A stretch of 64,000 bases of DNA from Podocnemis expansa (lineage: Eukaryota > Chordata > Testudines > Podocnemididae): positions 5,213,018-5,277,017 of the forward strand of contig ML682003.1 of assembly GCA_007922195.1 (NCBI GenBank), in the 5' to 3' direction. Every line of letters begins with the position of its first letter. Positions within the stretch are counted from its first letter, which is position 1. The notes under the pieces were generated by a model. It worked only from the letters and a program-made list of their open reading frames with translations. It was not told the origin of the DNA and searched no databases. A program made the translations under genes and the position numbers. Positions 51,091-61,865 of the stretch are shown one piece after another.

Positions 51091-51500
51091 ATCCCCCAGG
51101 CCCTGCAGCCCACAAGCGTGAGATGCCAGCTGGGTCAGGTCAGGCGTGGCACCCCGCCATCTGGCTACAATCGGCCCACGAGTGTGAGACGCTAGTTGGG
51201 CCTCTCTCAAGGCAGGCGTGGCACCCTGCCATGGGGTCTACAGTTGGCCCACAAGTGTGAGACACTAGTTAGGCCTCTCTCAAGNNNNNNNNNNAAGGCA
51301 GGCGTGGCACCCTGCCGTCGGGGCTACAGTTGGCCCACAAGCATAGGATGCTAGTCGGGTCTCTCTCAGGTCAGGTGTGGCACCCTGCCATTGGGTCTCC
51401 AATCAGCCCACAAGTGAGAGATGCTAGTTGGGCCTTTCTCAAATCAGGCGTGGCACCCCACCATTGGGGCTACAGTTGCTCAACACCAGCTGTCCACGAG
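51091..51500. repeat. Minisatellite (about 73-bp units) containing a 10-N assembly gap
   Basis: At least five units share CAGGCGTGGCACCCTGCCAT, GGCTACAGTTGGCCCACAAG and GTGAGACGCTAGTTGGGCCT segments. The CCCACAAG mark recurs at 51109, 51175, 51248, 51334 and 51407, giving periods of 66-73 bp where uninterrupted. The N run at 51285-51294 lies inside the array, so copy number is unresolved. The array ends about 650 bp before the FOXH1 start codon. Confidence 0.9.
51285..51294. other. Assembly gap (10 N)
   Basis: Ten N bases inside the minisatellite. The fixed size suggests an unknown-length gap placeholder. Confidence 0.98.
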
Positions 51501-52155
51501 TGTCCCAGGGATTTAGCTGGAAGCAGGCCCTGCGAGCATCTGCAACTGCTGCACGGCTGGGCCCTGCGTTTCCATCTCACTCCACCTCAGCCAGGGGCCT
51601 CGACTGTGCCTGGCCAGTGAAACCTCCCCACGGACTGGAGTCACGGAGCTGCCCGGAGCCAAGGCGTACGCAAGGCCCCTGCTGTCCAGCCGTCCGGCCA
51701 CTCTGGCCGAAAGCTGCCAGGCCCCTTGTCCAGCTGGGTCCAGGGGACAGGGGAAAGGGGCCAGATCACGAGCCCATCGCTTGGTCTCTACCCAGGCCGG
51801 ACCCCCAACACCTCCAGGAGACGGCCCAGCCCAGGGCGCTGGACGGCTGGGACCCCAGCCCCCCGAAGGGCTTGCGGGGCACCTGGGTCCAGCCCGCCAG
51901 CCCCGCCGAGGGGCCGTGGGGAGGACACAAGCCCGGGGTGAGGGTCTCCCCTCCACCAGCCCCAGATTAACAGAGAGCTGCTAATTGTCGGCCCTCCCCT
52001 GGTGCCAGCCGTCTGGCTCCCCACTTGGGGCAGGGAGCGATGCGGATCAACATGATAAAGGGCTGGACGCGGGGAGGGAGCGCAGGGGACCCGCCCCCGC
52101 CTGGCTGCAGCCGCCGGCACCGGGACTCGCCCCCGGAGCAGCCCCGGGTCCCGCC
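51500..52155 (+). promoter_or_regulatory. CpG-rich upstream region of FOXH1
   Basis: A GC- and CpG-rich block runs into exon 1, with no TATA box near the start codon. The transcription start is not defined from sequence. The upstream frame stays open from 51985 into FOXH1 but lacks conserved sequence before the ATG at 52156. Confidence 0.5.
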
Positions 52156-52437
52156 ATGTCCCGGCCGGCGCAGGAGGCAGCCCCCGAGCGGGGCGTGGGG
52201 GGGGACGCGCCCCCGGAGGCCGGGGCAGGGCAGGGCCGGGAGCCCGAGGGCTCGGGAGAGGAGGAGGAGGACGGGGAGGACGAGGAGGGGGGCGGGAAGG
52301 TGAGGCGGAGGAGGAGGAGGAAGAAGAAGAAGAAGAAGAAGAAATACAACCGGCACCCCAAGCCGCCCTACACCTACCTGGCCCTCATCGCCCTGGTCAT
52401 CCAGGCCTCGCCCGCCCGCAAACTCAAACTCTCCCAG
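52156..52437 (+). CDS. FOXH1: FOXH1 exon 1
   Basis: It encodes residues 1-94, up to the start of the forkhead (ending KLSQ), with donor CAG|GTAAGG. A second donor-like site, AAG|GTGAGG at 52299/52300, lies inside the coding sequence just before the basic run. Confidence 0.97.
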
Positions 52438-55400
52438 GTAAGGGCAGGGCAGGGCCGGGGCACCCCTCGGATCCAGCCCGGTCCCCCCCGTCCGTCCCGT
52501 CTGGTCCCTGCGCTCCGGCCAGGCAGCCCGGGAGGGGCGCGGGCTTCAGCGGCTCCCGACCCGGGGGACGAGGTGGGGCCGCTGGGCCGGGGTCGCCAGA
52601 TGCCGGGCACGGGGAGGACGTGGCCTCCTTTTTACCTTCACCGCCTCCGTCCAGCAGCCTTTTCAAAATCCATGATTTTGTCCGGCTTTTTACTCACGGG
52701 AGTTAAAGGGTGCTGGACCGCTCCGGAACACCCGGGTTTCAGGGGGAAGCGTTCCAGGGCCCCCTAAAACCTGAAGAATATGACATTAATACTGCATTTT
52801 CCCCATGTGGCCTCCTTTTCGGGCTTTCTATCTACTTTTGGCACAGGTGGGGCGCTGGGGGACCCCAAAGAGACATGGGCGCCTTCCCCTCTCCATGGGT
52901 CTCCCCAGCACCCCAGGGCTGCAGCCGCGCTGTGGGCCAGAGGCACTAAGGGGGCGAGCCTTGGGGGGGCATGGGGCCGGCCACGGACTGCCCCCGGCGG
53001 GGCCCCACATTCAGCCCGGCTCCTACTGTACCTCGTGTAAATAAGGCGCAGGGCAGGGGGCGGCCGAGGAAAGATTAGGCACAGCGGGAGGGGATGTGCC
53101 GGGACGGCCCCGTGACCTGCCGTTTGCAGAGACGGGGGGGGGGGCGTTAGCACATGGGGTGGAGAGAGACCCCTACCCCCAGGCCCGCTGTCTGAGGGTT
53201 TCACAAACGAGGCCGGCGACCGGGTTAGAAGGAGCTGCTTAGTATCGTGGCACTGGGGAAACTGAGGCCCGGAGCGGAGGGGGCCTGGTCCCAGGTCCCC
53301 CAGCTGGGGGCAAAGCACCCAGGTGCCAGGCTCCAAGTCCTGTGCTAGAGCCACTGGGCCCACTGCGCTCACCGCGGGGCAGAAGCCGTCCCGGGAGGTG
53401 CCCTGTGCACCCCACCTCCCCACCCGCCCCATAGCTCACAGGGGGCAGACGGGGCCTGGGAGAGGGCGGGGCTGGATGTCTCGGCCAGGGGGCTCCGCTT
53501 GGCTCTGCACGGGGGGGTCAGGGACAGGGGATCCACCCCCTCAGGTCTGCAGGGACTTTTTTGGGTGCTCCCCGCACCCTGGCACTGCAAGGGTTACTAG
53601 TGGCCAGCTTTGAGACTCTGGGGGCCGTGGGAGAGGGGGTCAAATGACAGCGCATGGGGGCAAGAGCTTCCCCAGGACTTGAAATGGGGGGGTGCTCACT
53701 ACATTGGTATTTGGGGGTGTTGGGAAATTCGGGGGGGGTGTTAGGGAAATCCCTGCACGGGATGGGGTGGATCCCAGCTCCTCTGGAATGGAGGGAGGGA
53801 GGGGACTCTCCTTGGAGCCCAGCCTGGGCTTTAGGTGCTATTTTTGGAAAGGGGGGGGGCTCTCGTCAGCAAGTAGCCTGGCCCAGGGGTGCTGTTTGTG
53901 GGGTCCCCGCGTAATGCACTGGCCACCATCTCTGCTCTGGAAGCCAGTGGGAGGCATCAGCTGGCCCTGCTCAGTGACCCCAGCTCTCCCACCCAGGTCC
54001 ATGGGCACTTGTGCCACTCAGTCCCATGCCTCCCCCCTGGTCTGGGCACAGGGCGGGGGGGGGGCTAGAGGGGAGATGGGCATTGCCAGAGCCCACTGTC
54101 TCATAGCTGGGCACCCAGCAGTCACAATCCAGTCAGGGCCAGACAGCAACTGCAGGATGGCTGATGGGATTGAACCCTCCATGCTTTGTGCCCCCACCCT
54201 GCGCTCTGGCAAGCTGCAGAGCCTCCTTAGAGACACAAACAGTGAGAACTGCTCTAGTCTGTGACTACCTGGGGCCTGACAGTTCCCTTCCTGGTACCTT
54301 GTGTCATCACTCTCATCTGAAAAGGGGGCAAAATGCATGATCAGACCTGCTTTTCACATGTGTAAATGATGACAGGAGAAAAAAAAAAAAAAGAAAAAAA
54401 AACCACTGAGCAATAACTGGGACTTGTTTGAGAACACTTTCTTAAATGCCCCCAAAAACCACAATTAAAGATAAAGGCCATACTGGTAAAACATTGACCT
54501 GATTCAGCAGGGAAAGGAAGGCAGTTATAAAAAATAAAAATAAAATAATAGTGTATAGCGAATGAAATAAAGGGGAAGTTGATAGTAATGAGTAGAATTC
54601 AGAAGTTAGGAATTGTAGCAAAATGATAAGGGAAGCAAAGGAACAAAAAGAGACATATAAGGCCAGAAGAGTTAAGAGCAATAAGAAGTTTTCTAAGTAG
54701 ATGAGCAACAAAAAGAATCCTGAGAACAATATTGGTCCATTACCAGATGGGATGTAGAATTATTCATCATAGTGCAGAAAAGGCAAAAGTGTTCAATAAA
54801 TCTTTCTGTTCTGTGTCTGGAAAAAATAAAGACAGTGTCTCAATACAGGGTGATGACAACACTCTGTCCATCCCACAAGTGAGTATCTCAGGAGGATGTT
54901 AAATAGCAGCTAGTAAAGTTAAACCTTTTTAAATCAGCAGGACTGGATAACTTACATCCAAGAGTTTTAAAGGAGTTGGCTGCACTATCAAAGTTGATTT
55001 TCAATATGTCTTGGTGCCAATGTTTCCTCTAAGGCCCTAATGCCCCCGAGCAACTTATGTTGCTCGCTGTCCCCCCCTGCTTCCGCGGACCCGATCCTGT
55101 CCACCCCACTGGCCTGATCCTGCCTCTCCCAGTCACCACCCGAGTAGGTCCAATCCCGCCCCCCATACCTGTCTAGCCGGCCCAACCCCTTCTTCCTTCC
55201 AAACCTCCACCCTCTTTCACAGCAGGCTGCCCCTGCCCTGTCCCCAATCCCCCACCCGCCCCCTTACCTGGCTGCTGCGCAACCAGGCCCCCAGCTGCTC
55301 TTCCAGCCAGAGGAGCTCTCATTGAGCATGTGCAGAGACTGCACATGCTCAGTGAGAGCTTACTCCCCGCTCGGAGCTGCTCTCAGCCAGGACTGCAGCT

Positions 55401-58400
55401 GCCAGCTGTGCGCAGCCAGCAATGTTCCCTGCACTGGGCAGCGCTGGGGGCTGCGCAGCCGCGCAGCTTAGAGGGAACATTGCTTGGTACAGTACGAAAA
55501 TTCCAGAAAAATGGAAGAAAGCTAATGTTGTACCGCTATTTTAAAAGAGTTAACAGGAAAATTATAGGTCTTTCAGCCTGCCTTTGATCTTGGGTAAGAT
55601 AATGAAGCAGTTGGTATGGGATTTGATTAACGATAAAGAATGAAAAGAGGGTGATATAATTCATGCCAAGCAACAGGTTTAGGAAAAAGAGATCCTGTAA
55701 AACTAATTTGATATCTTTTTTTTTTATGAGCAATGTATTTAGACTTCCTGGCATTTGACTTGGACCACAGGACATTTTGATTAAAATACTCAAGGCATAA
55801 AAAATGAACACAGAACACATTAAATGGATTAAAACCTGGCTAACTGATAGATCCAACAATGTAACTGGAAATGGGAATTGTCACTGAGCTGGGGAATTTC
55901 TAGTGGGGAATTGTGGGAGGTCGATTCTTCACTGTATGCTGGTTAACATTTTCATTGGTGCCCTGGAGGAAAATATAAAATCGTCACTGATAAAGTTTGC
56001 AGATGACACAAACATTGGGGTCGTGATAAATAACAGAGAGGACAGGACACACACAGGGAATAGTCTAGGTTGCTTGGTAAGCTCACCACAAGCAAGTTTT
56101 TCCATGGCTGAACATTAACGTTTTACCTGCAGGAACAACGAATGTCAGCCATGCTGACAGGATGGAAGACTGTGGCCTGGGAAACCATGACCCTAAAAAG
56201 CTCAGCAGGCTGTGGTTGATAATCAGCTGAATGTGAGCTCCCAGAGCAACGCTGTGCCTAAAAAGACTGATACCGTTCTTGGATGTATAAAGAGGAGTCT
56301 CGATTAGAGCAGAGAGCTTCCTTTACGTCTGAACCTGGTGCTGCTGGAATCCTGGCTCCCATTCTGGTGCCCTAGGGAGGGTTCAGAAAACAGCCACGAG
56401 AATTATTCCAGCCCAAACATTTTAACCCATGTCCCCACCATAGCCCTGTCTGTGCCCCTCTCCCCACTGGGGATGGGAGCAGGGTCACAGTTGGGGTCTG
56501 CAGTCAGTGCCACAGGCTGAGGCAGCAGCTGGGGGCTGAGGCTGGCCACCACAATTGGGGGACAAGGCAAAACCAGGCCAGGCCAGGCAAAGGACCATAG
56601 CTTTGGGCAGGGATGGAACAATTTACCACAGGTCCTAGTGAATTCTCCTTCCCTGGCAATTTTAAATTCAGATTGGATACCTCTACATCTGCTCTAGAAC
56701 TGACTTGGGCAAGTCTCTGGCCTGCGTGACACAGGTCAGCCTAAAAGATAGCCCTTCAGGCCTTGGGCTCTAGCCTCGAGGAGCCAGCAGTGTCGGACGC
56801 AGGCCTTGGCACTCAGCCTGTTGCCCATAAGGAGGGACGCGGAGCACCCCAGTTTATGCCACTGGTCGCAGTGTGGCACAGATGCTGCACCCCCACAGGG
56901 CCCCAGTTGCTGGAAGGGACACGAGTTGGACCCCTCCCCTGGCCATCTAGAAGCTCCAGTGATGTGACACCAAACCTGGCCACCCCATAGCCCAGGCTGC
57001 GACATGTTGGTAACCAGAACAGCGCCCTGATGCTGGGAGCTACTCTCTTCATGGCCAGTGGCTTTTACATGCCTGTCTCTCGGTTTCAGATCATCCAGGG
57101 GATCGGCAACCTCTTCCCTTTCTTCACAGAGGGCTACCAAGGCTGGAAGGACTCCATCCGCCACAACCTGTCCTCCAACAGCTGCTTCTCCAAGGTGAAG
57201 GCTCAGGGCTGGGGTGGGCGGGTCCCCTATGGAGATATGGTGCATTAGGGGCTGGGTAGCAAAGTGGAGGGTTGGGATGTGGGGGTCCAGAGGAGTGAGG
57301 GTCAGCTTTGGGGGCAGGCAAGGGCCTATCAGACCGTGGGACTGGGATGATGGAGCTGGGGAGGGCCAGCAGAGAATCCAGGGCTAAGAATGAGGCGGGG
57401 GGTGGCTGGCTCTAGGCTGTGAGGGGCTCCTGGGGGTGAGTCCGGGGTCTCCCAAGGGTTCAGGATCGCTCCATCTGGGGAAAAGCTGCTGTCTTTCAGA
57501 CTGGTGCCCTCTCTGAGCACATCTCACTCTCTTCTGGCAGCTACTGAAGGACCCCGCAAAGCCCAAGGCCAAAGGGAATTTCTGGACAGTGGACGTGAGC
57601 CGGATCCCACCGGATGCACTGAAGCTCCAAAACACGGCCATCTCCCGCCAGGAGGCGGCCTCCTTTGCCAGTGACCTGACCCCCTTCATCCTGCATGGCT
57701 GGCCGTACAGCCGCCAGGGGCCACTGTGCCAGCCGCAAGGTGCCAGGGCCCCTTCCACCCATGCTGTCTCCGACAACGAAGAGAGTGGATACCCACTGTG
57801 CGAGGGGGGACGGACAAACAGCTCCTTCACCATCGACTCCCTCCTCAGTGACTTCCAGGAGGTGGGGCTGGCTGGGAAGCCCCGAGCAGCTGGGGGTCAC
57901 CCACAGCCCATACAGTCCCCTCCCAGCCAGCCATCAGGAGACTCCCCTCCCATCAGCTTCGACCTCTGGGGTCCTGTCCCCATCTTCCGCGTCTCCTCCG
58001 GGCCCCCATCGCTGCCCTGGCGTCCCCTGTGTGCTCTACCTGTGCCTCAGTCTCTCTCATCATCCTCCAGCAGCGTCTCCACCATTAGCTCCCTGTCATC
58101 TGATGAGCGGGACCCCGGCAGCCAGTGGGCAAAGCAGGCGCGAGGCCCCCGCGCCCCAGCCAAGCGTCCCCGGCTCTTGGCCACCCACGAGAGCAGCCGT
58201 TCCAGCTCGGACTCTGATGACTCCGGAGGCTGCACCCCAGCTCAGTCGCCCCTGCTTGGCCCCCAGCCGAGCTGGGAGCAGCTCCCCACCTCCTACACCA
58301 AGTGCGTGGCCCCCAATGTTGTGGCCCCCTCCAGTGGCCCCCCTTTCTTTACTTTCTCCACCGTGCCAGGGCTGCCCTGCTATGGCTACACACCTGCCAG

Positions 58401-58638
58401 TTACACCAGTCCGTTGTACTGGGGCCTCCTGCCTGGTCCCTCAGGGGCCCCCCAACAGCAAAGCCCCCAGCTGCCTGGCCTCTCTGTGGACCTGGATCAC
58501 ATGGTGCCAGGCATGCCACCCAACAAAAGTGTGTATGATGTGTGGGTGAGCCACCCGGGGGACATTGTGCACCCAGCACTGTACCACCAGGCTCCCGGGC
58601 CCAGCAGCCTGGCGCTGACCCGCTACGACTCCCTGTGA
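52156..58638 (+). CDS. FOXH1: FOXH1 (FAST1), forkhead SMAD partner, complete
   Basis: FOXH1 is the forkhead factor that recruits SMAD2/3-SMAD4 to Nodal/activin target genes in the nucleus. Exons are 52156-52437, 57090-57194 and 57541-58638, all phase 0, giving 494 residues. Human is shorter at about 365 and Xenopus about 518. The ATG sits in CCCGCCATGT. An acidic stretch ([10 protein letters not shown], about 35-44) is followed by a basic run (six Arg, eight Lys, 50-63). The forkhead domain spans about 69-165: [16 protein letters not shown], then [17 protein letters not shown], then [10 protein letters not shown]. The C-terminus has a PTSY...APNVVAP block (about 378-392), consistent with the FoxH1 FM motif, and the SMAD-interaction motif [16 protein letters not shown] (455-470). 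All key segments are intact. It is divergent from PPP1R16A, as in mammals. Confidence 0.97.
52590..52830 (+). repeat. Dispersed repeat, copy 2, in FOXH1 intron 1
   Basis: It matches 37860-38100 in several ordered blocks (GGTCGCCAGATG start, GGGGGAAGCGTTCCAGGGCC, AGAATATGACATTAATACTG, CATTTTCCCCATG). It begins about 150 bp after the exon 1 donor. Confidence 0.7.
52831..54380. other. FOXH1 intron 1, GC-rich part
   Basis: The GC-rich sequence has several G homopolymer runs (near 53133, 53730, 53851 and 54056). No exon or named repeat was seen. It ends in an A-rich tract at about 54378-54402. Confidence 0.45.
54400..56640 (+). mobile_element. CR1 LINE remnant in FOXH1 intron 1
   Basis: Sense CR1 sequence shows RT-domain pieces: GCAGGACTGGATAACTTAC near 54941, GCTAACTGATAGATCCAAC near 55839, and AAGTTTGCAGATGACACAAAC near 55993 (FADDTN). 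The frames are broken. A TIR element (55018-55482) interrupts it. Confidence 0.8.
55018..55482. mobile_element. hAT-like TIR element with 8-bp TSD inside CR1
   Basis: It starts CAATGTTTCCTCTAAGG and ends CTTAGAGGGAACATTG, pairing over about 15 bases. Flanks CTTGGTGC (55010-55017) and CTTGGTAC (55483-55490) match at seven of eight positions. The same family sits at 10365-10908. Confidence 0.87.
57090..57194 (+). CDS. FOXH1: FOXH1 exon 2 (forkhead recognition helix)
   Basis: Acceptor CTCTCGGTTTCAG and donor AAG|GTGAAG bound 35 in-frame codons. It encodes the turn and helix 3 of the forkhead, including [12 protein letters not shown], the DNA-recognition helix. Confidence 0.97.
57541..58638 (+). 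CDS. FOXH1: FOXH1 exon 3 (wing, FM-like block, SIM, stop)
   Basis: The acceptor CTCTCTTCTGGCAG is followed by [20 protein letters not shown], the forkhead wing. A long Pro/Ser-rich region follows, then the PTSY/APNVVAP block, the SMAD-interaction motif near 58518-58566, and TGA at 58636-58638. Confidence 0.97.
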   Translation, partial: LLKDPAKPKAKGNFWTVDVSRIPPDALKLQNTAISRQEAASFASDLTPFILHGWPYSRQGPLCQPQGARAPSTHAVSDNEESGYPLCEGGRTNSSFTIDSLLSDFQEVGLAGKPRAAGGHPQPIQSPPSQPSGDSPPISFDLWGPVPIFRVSSGPPSLPWRPLCALPVPQSLSSSSSSVSTISSLSSDERDPGSQWAKQARGPRAPAKRPRLLATHESSRSSSDSDDSGGCTPAQSPLLGPQPSWEQLPTSYTKCVAPNVVAPSSGPPFFTFSTVPGLPCYGYTPASYTSPLYWGLLPGPSGAPQQQSPQLPGLSVDLDHMVPGMPPNKSVYDVWVSHPGDIVHPALYHQAPGPSSLALTRYDSL

Positions 58639-59380
58639 CAGGCCCCAGCAGGGGGACGGCTGGGCAGCCCCGTCTCTTGGGGGTCCTGCACCAGCTGCCT
58701 GAATGCACTGGCCCAACAGGACTCCTCAAAGCCTGCCACAGCTGGAATTGCAACAGCATGGTCCCTGGGGAAAAATCCCAGCATGAAACGTTTCACACCC
58801 AAGCCTAGTGTCACCAGGGTGGGGGCTGCCCGTCTTGTCATGGAGCCAGCTGGGAAAGGAACAAGCTGGGCAGCGTGAGGAAGATGCAGGTGCCATTGAA
58901 TAGTTCCCCTCACCCTGCGGGAAGGACCCATTTCTGCTGCCTTTACTTACCTAATGAGACTGCTGCCACTGGGCGTCTTCAGCTGGGAGCGGGTAGTTCC
59001 TGCAGGAGTCCAACTACTCCCCCAGCTCCCAAGGTGCCCCACTTACAGCTCCTGGGGTGAACTTGCAAGGGTGAGGTCTGAGGCAGAGAGACGCACCCCC
59101 AGGGGACAGGGTCGCTGCTGCCCAGTGACTTGATCAGCCAGCCCAAAGTTGTAGCATTGGTGGGAACTGAAATGTGAATGCAGAAGGGCCTTCCTAGCGG
59201 GACGAACCATCTGACCCTGCAGCAGCTTTGTGACTTTCCACCCTGCCAGGTGCCTTTTCCCCAGGCAGCCCCGCAGACATCAGGGCTCAGCTACACCAAG
59301 ATGCTGGACACCACCACCAGGCTAAACACAAGGCACAGTATGGGAGTAGGGGCCTGGCTCCTTCCGCTCCAAAAAAGCGC
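58639..59380. other. FOXH1 3' UTR and downstream sequence
   Basis: No polyadenylation hexamer was found close to the stop, so the transcript end is not defined. No other gene was recognised. Confidence 0.4.
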
Positions 59381-59384
59381 AGGT

Positions 59385-60320
59385 CTCTGACCATAGATTC
59401 TCTGGTCAGAAGGGACTGGTGTGACCATCCAGTCACACCTGGTATAACAGGCCAAAGACCTGAGCCCAGATATTCCCAGAGCAGAGCAGAGGGTTTGTTT
59501 TTTGGGGGTGGGGTGGGAGGTGGGGGTGGATCTGGATTTTATAATGACCAGTTGTAGCGATTCTACCCAGACCCTTGGGAAATTGTTCCAGGAGCTAATC
59601 ACCCGTGCTGCTAGAAACAGATGCGTTACTTCCAGTCCGAACTTGTCTAGCTTCAGCCACTGGATGGTGTGAGACCCTTCTCTGCAAGAAGGAATATTTG
59701 TTCCCTGTGCAGTTACCTATAAGGTAAATAGATTGAACTCTGGAGTCTACCTCTATAGGCAGGTTTTCTAACCCTTTAAACATTTCCTGCATCTTCTCTG
59801 AACCCTCTAACAGGTTATCAACACCTTTCTGCTATTTACAGAATTGCTGCTCCCCACACTAGAATCCCTGTTAAGTGTGAATCCCACCATTCTTTCTTCC
59901 TAGATTTTTTAACTTTAAAACACACATTGTTTGCTTGAGCCCAGCCTACCAGGGGATCCAGATTGCTCTGTGTCAGTGGCCTGTTCTCTTCATTACTGAC
60001 CACTCCCTCAATGTTTCTGTCACCTGCAAAATTCATTAGTGATGATTGTATATTTTCTGCCAGGTCATTAATAAAAATGTTAAAGAGCACAAGGTCAAGA
60101 ATTGATCCAGACAAGACCCAAAGAACCATGCCCACTTGATGATCATTCCAAACTACAATTAAATTTGAGAACTGTCAGTCATCTTTTAATCCATTTATTA
60201 CATGCCTTAATCTGTTTATTATGTGCCATATTGATTGTGTTTCTCTGACTTTTTAATCAAAACTGGGGGGGGGGGGGAGGCAACTCAAATGCCTTACAGA
60301 AATTTATAGCTGTCACATCA
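59385..60320 (-). mobile_element. CR1 LINE fragment, antisense
   Basis: The reverse-strand CR1 signature is visible as GGTCAGAAGGGACTGGTGTG near 59403, TCACCTGCAAAATTCATTAG near 60020 and GGTCATTAATAAAAATGTTA near 60063. Confidence 0.75.
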
Positions 60321-60329
60321 ACACTGTAA

Positions 60330-60440
60330 GTTCCCTATCTTCAGGCATCTGACAAAGTGGGGTTCTCTCCCAACAAAAGCTCATGCAATAAATGAATTTG
60401 TTAGTCTTGAAAAGTGCCACAGGACTCCTTGTTTGTTTTA
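60330..60440 (+). mobile_element. Penelope-associated repeat, decayed ribozyme-like core
   Basis: GCAT then CTGACAA, a GTGGGG/CTCCCAAC stem and AAAA replace the intact core. CTTGAAAAGTGCCACAGGAC and TCCTTGTTTGTTTT follow. Confidence 0.7.
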
Positions 60441-61435
60441 CATCACCACTATTACCTTTATCAGCCAAGCTTGCAATGTCTTCTCAAAGATACCGAGTCA
60501 GTTCAACCGCATCAGTTTTCTTTCCATAAACCCCTGTTGACTGCCTTCGTTATATCACCCTCCTGTCATTTTATTAACTGCATCGCTGTTAGTGAAGATA
60601 ATGGAGAACTGTCTAAGGTAGCAGCAGTAGTAAGTCTCTTATCCTTGCTGTGAGTAGTTACTGAAAGGTGGCACCCCTCGAAGCTAGCACTACATACCTT
60701 AGTCTCCTCTTGAGCATCAATGTCCAGCAGTTTTTAAAAATCCTTTTAAACGAGCCCAAGCGCTTCCTAGGGAGCAGTTAATTGCACAGTGCTTGTGTCT
60801 TCCAGCAAATCTGGCCCTTGCCAGGTTTAACCCTTTAATTCCTGCAGCAATTTCCCTCCTTCCCTCTGTTCATATCCCCATGAAAACCAGTGCTGAGGGA
60901 ATGATTCACAGCTGCAGCCATGTAGCTTGTCTCTTTCCATTCATAAACTTGGTGGACAGGCAGCTGATATTCACTGCTCACAAATGCAAAGTGAAGTACA
61001 ACAGAGGAAATAATGCAAGCTACTCATTTATTTGGCCTGGGTACCTCTGTAGTCCCCCTCACTGTACTGTCTGAGCAGCTCCCCATTTATTTCATTTCTC
61101 TACACAATTCCCCAGGGGGCTGGGCAGGGTGGAGCTGCTATTACTCCCATTTCACAGATGGGAAATCAAGGCACACAACTCACACAGGGAATCTGGTAGA
61201 ACAGAAACTTGAACACAGGTTTCCCAAAGCCCAGGTTAGAGCACTACCCAGGGGCCCACCACCCTCAGCATTGCTGCATCCCTTGAAGGGGAAAATCCCA
61301 GTATGAGCTCTGCTTAACGTGCAGCTGTGTTCAAACCCACAGCGCTAGGAGATGGCAGGACAACCGGGTATCGACATTCTGTCCGTTCACGCATAGTGGG
61401 CAACTCACCCCTGTAAGAAACAACAAAGAGTCATG
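60441..61435. other. Non-coding, no feature recognised
   Basis: No supported exon or repeat. Confidence 0.4.
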
Positions 61436-61439
61436 GGGG

Positions 61440-61865
61440 ATTTGTTGTTGCTGGCAATTTTAAAATCAAAAGTGGCTGTTTTCTGCAGGTTCTCTCGTTC
61501 CATCAGGATTTAATTCTGGGGAATTCACTGGTCTATGCTGTGCTGGAGGGCAGACAAGGTGATCACAGTGGCCCCTTCTGGCCATGGAAGCTCTGAATCA
61601 TGGGGACATGGCTCAGCTATAGACATTTATGAAGGGATGAGAGGCATGACATAGCTCAGGTGCTGGGCTTTCCTTCCCATCTCCTCCCACAGGAAGGGGA
61701 GAAATGGACAATTAAATTAAGAAGCAAAAAATGATTCCCAATCAAAGACTTCTTTATATGTAATGCTGTTGACCTGTGGAACTCACTGCCCTGGGATTCA
61801 GTGAGATGAAGAGCTAAACACATCTCCAGTGAGGACTGGCACAGCTGCAGGTGCAAAGCACATCT
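61440..61865 (+). mobile_element. CR1 LINE 3' fragments
   Basis: TCCATCAGGATTTAATTCTG, GGCAGACAAGGTGATCACAG and GTGGCCCCTTCTGGCCATGG resemble a sense CR1 3' end. A second piece around 61776 (GTGGAACTCACTGCCCTGGG) is another CR1 segment. Confidence 0.6.

Noticed and set aside
51091..51500. Repeat array considered as CRISPR-like
   Set aside because: Whole ~73-bp units repeat with drift throughout. There is no repeat-spacer alternation and the host is a vertebrate.
51985..52155. In-frame extension upstream of the FOXH1 start
   Set aside because: It is open by chance in GC-rich DNA and begins at a non-ATG codon. The ATG at 52156 has a better context and is followed by FOXH1-like composition.
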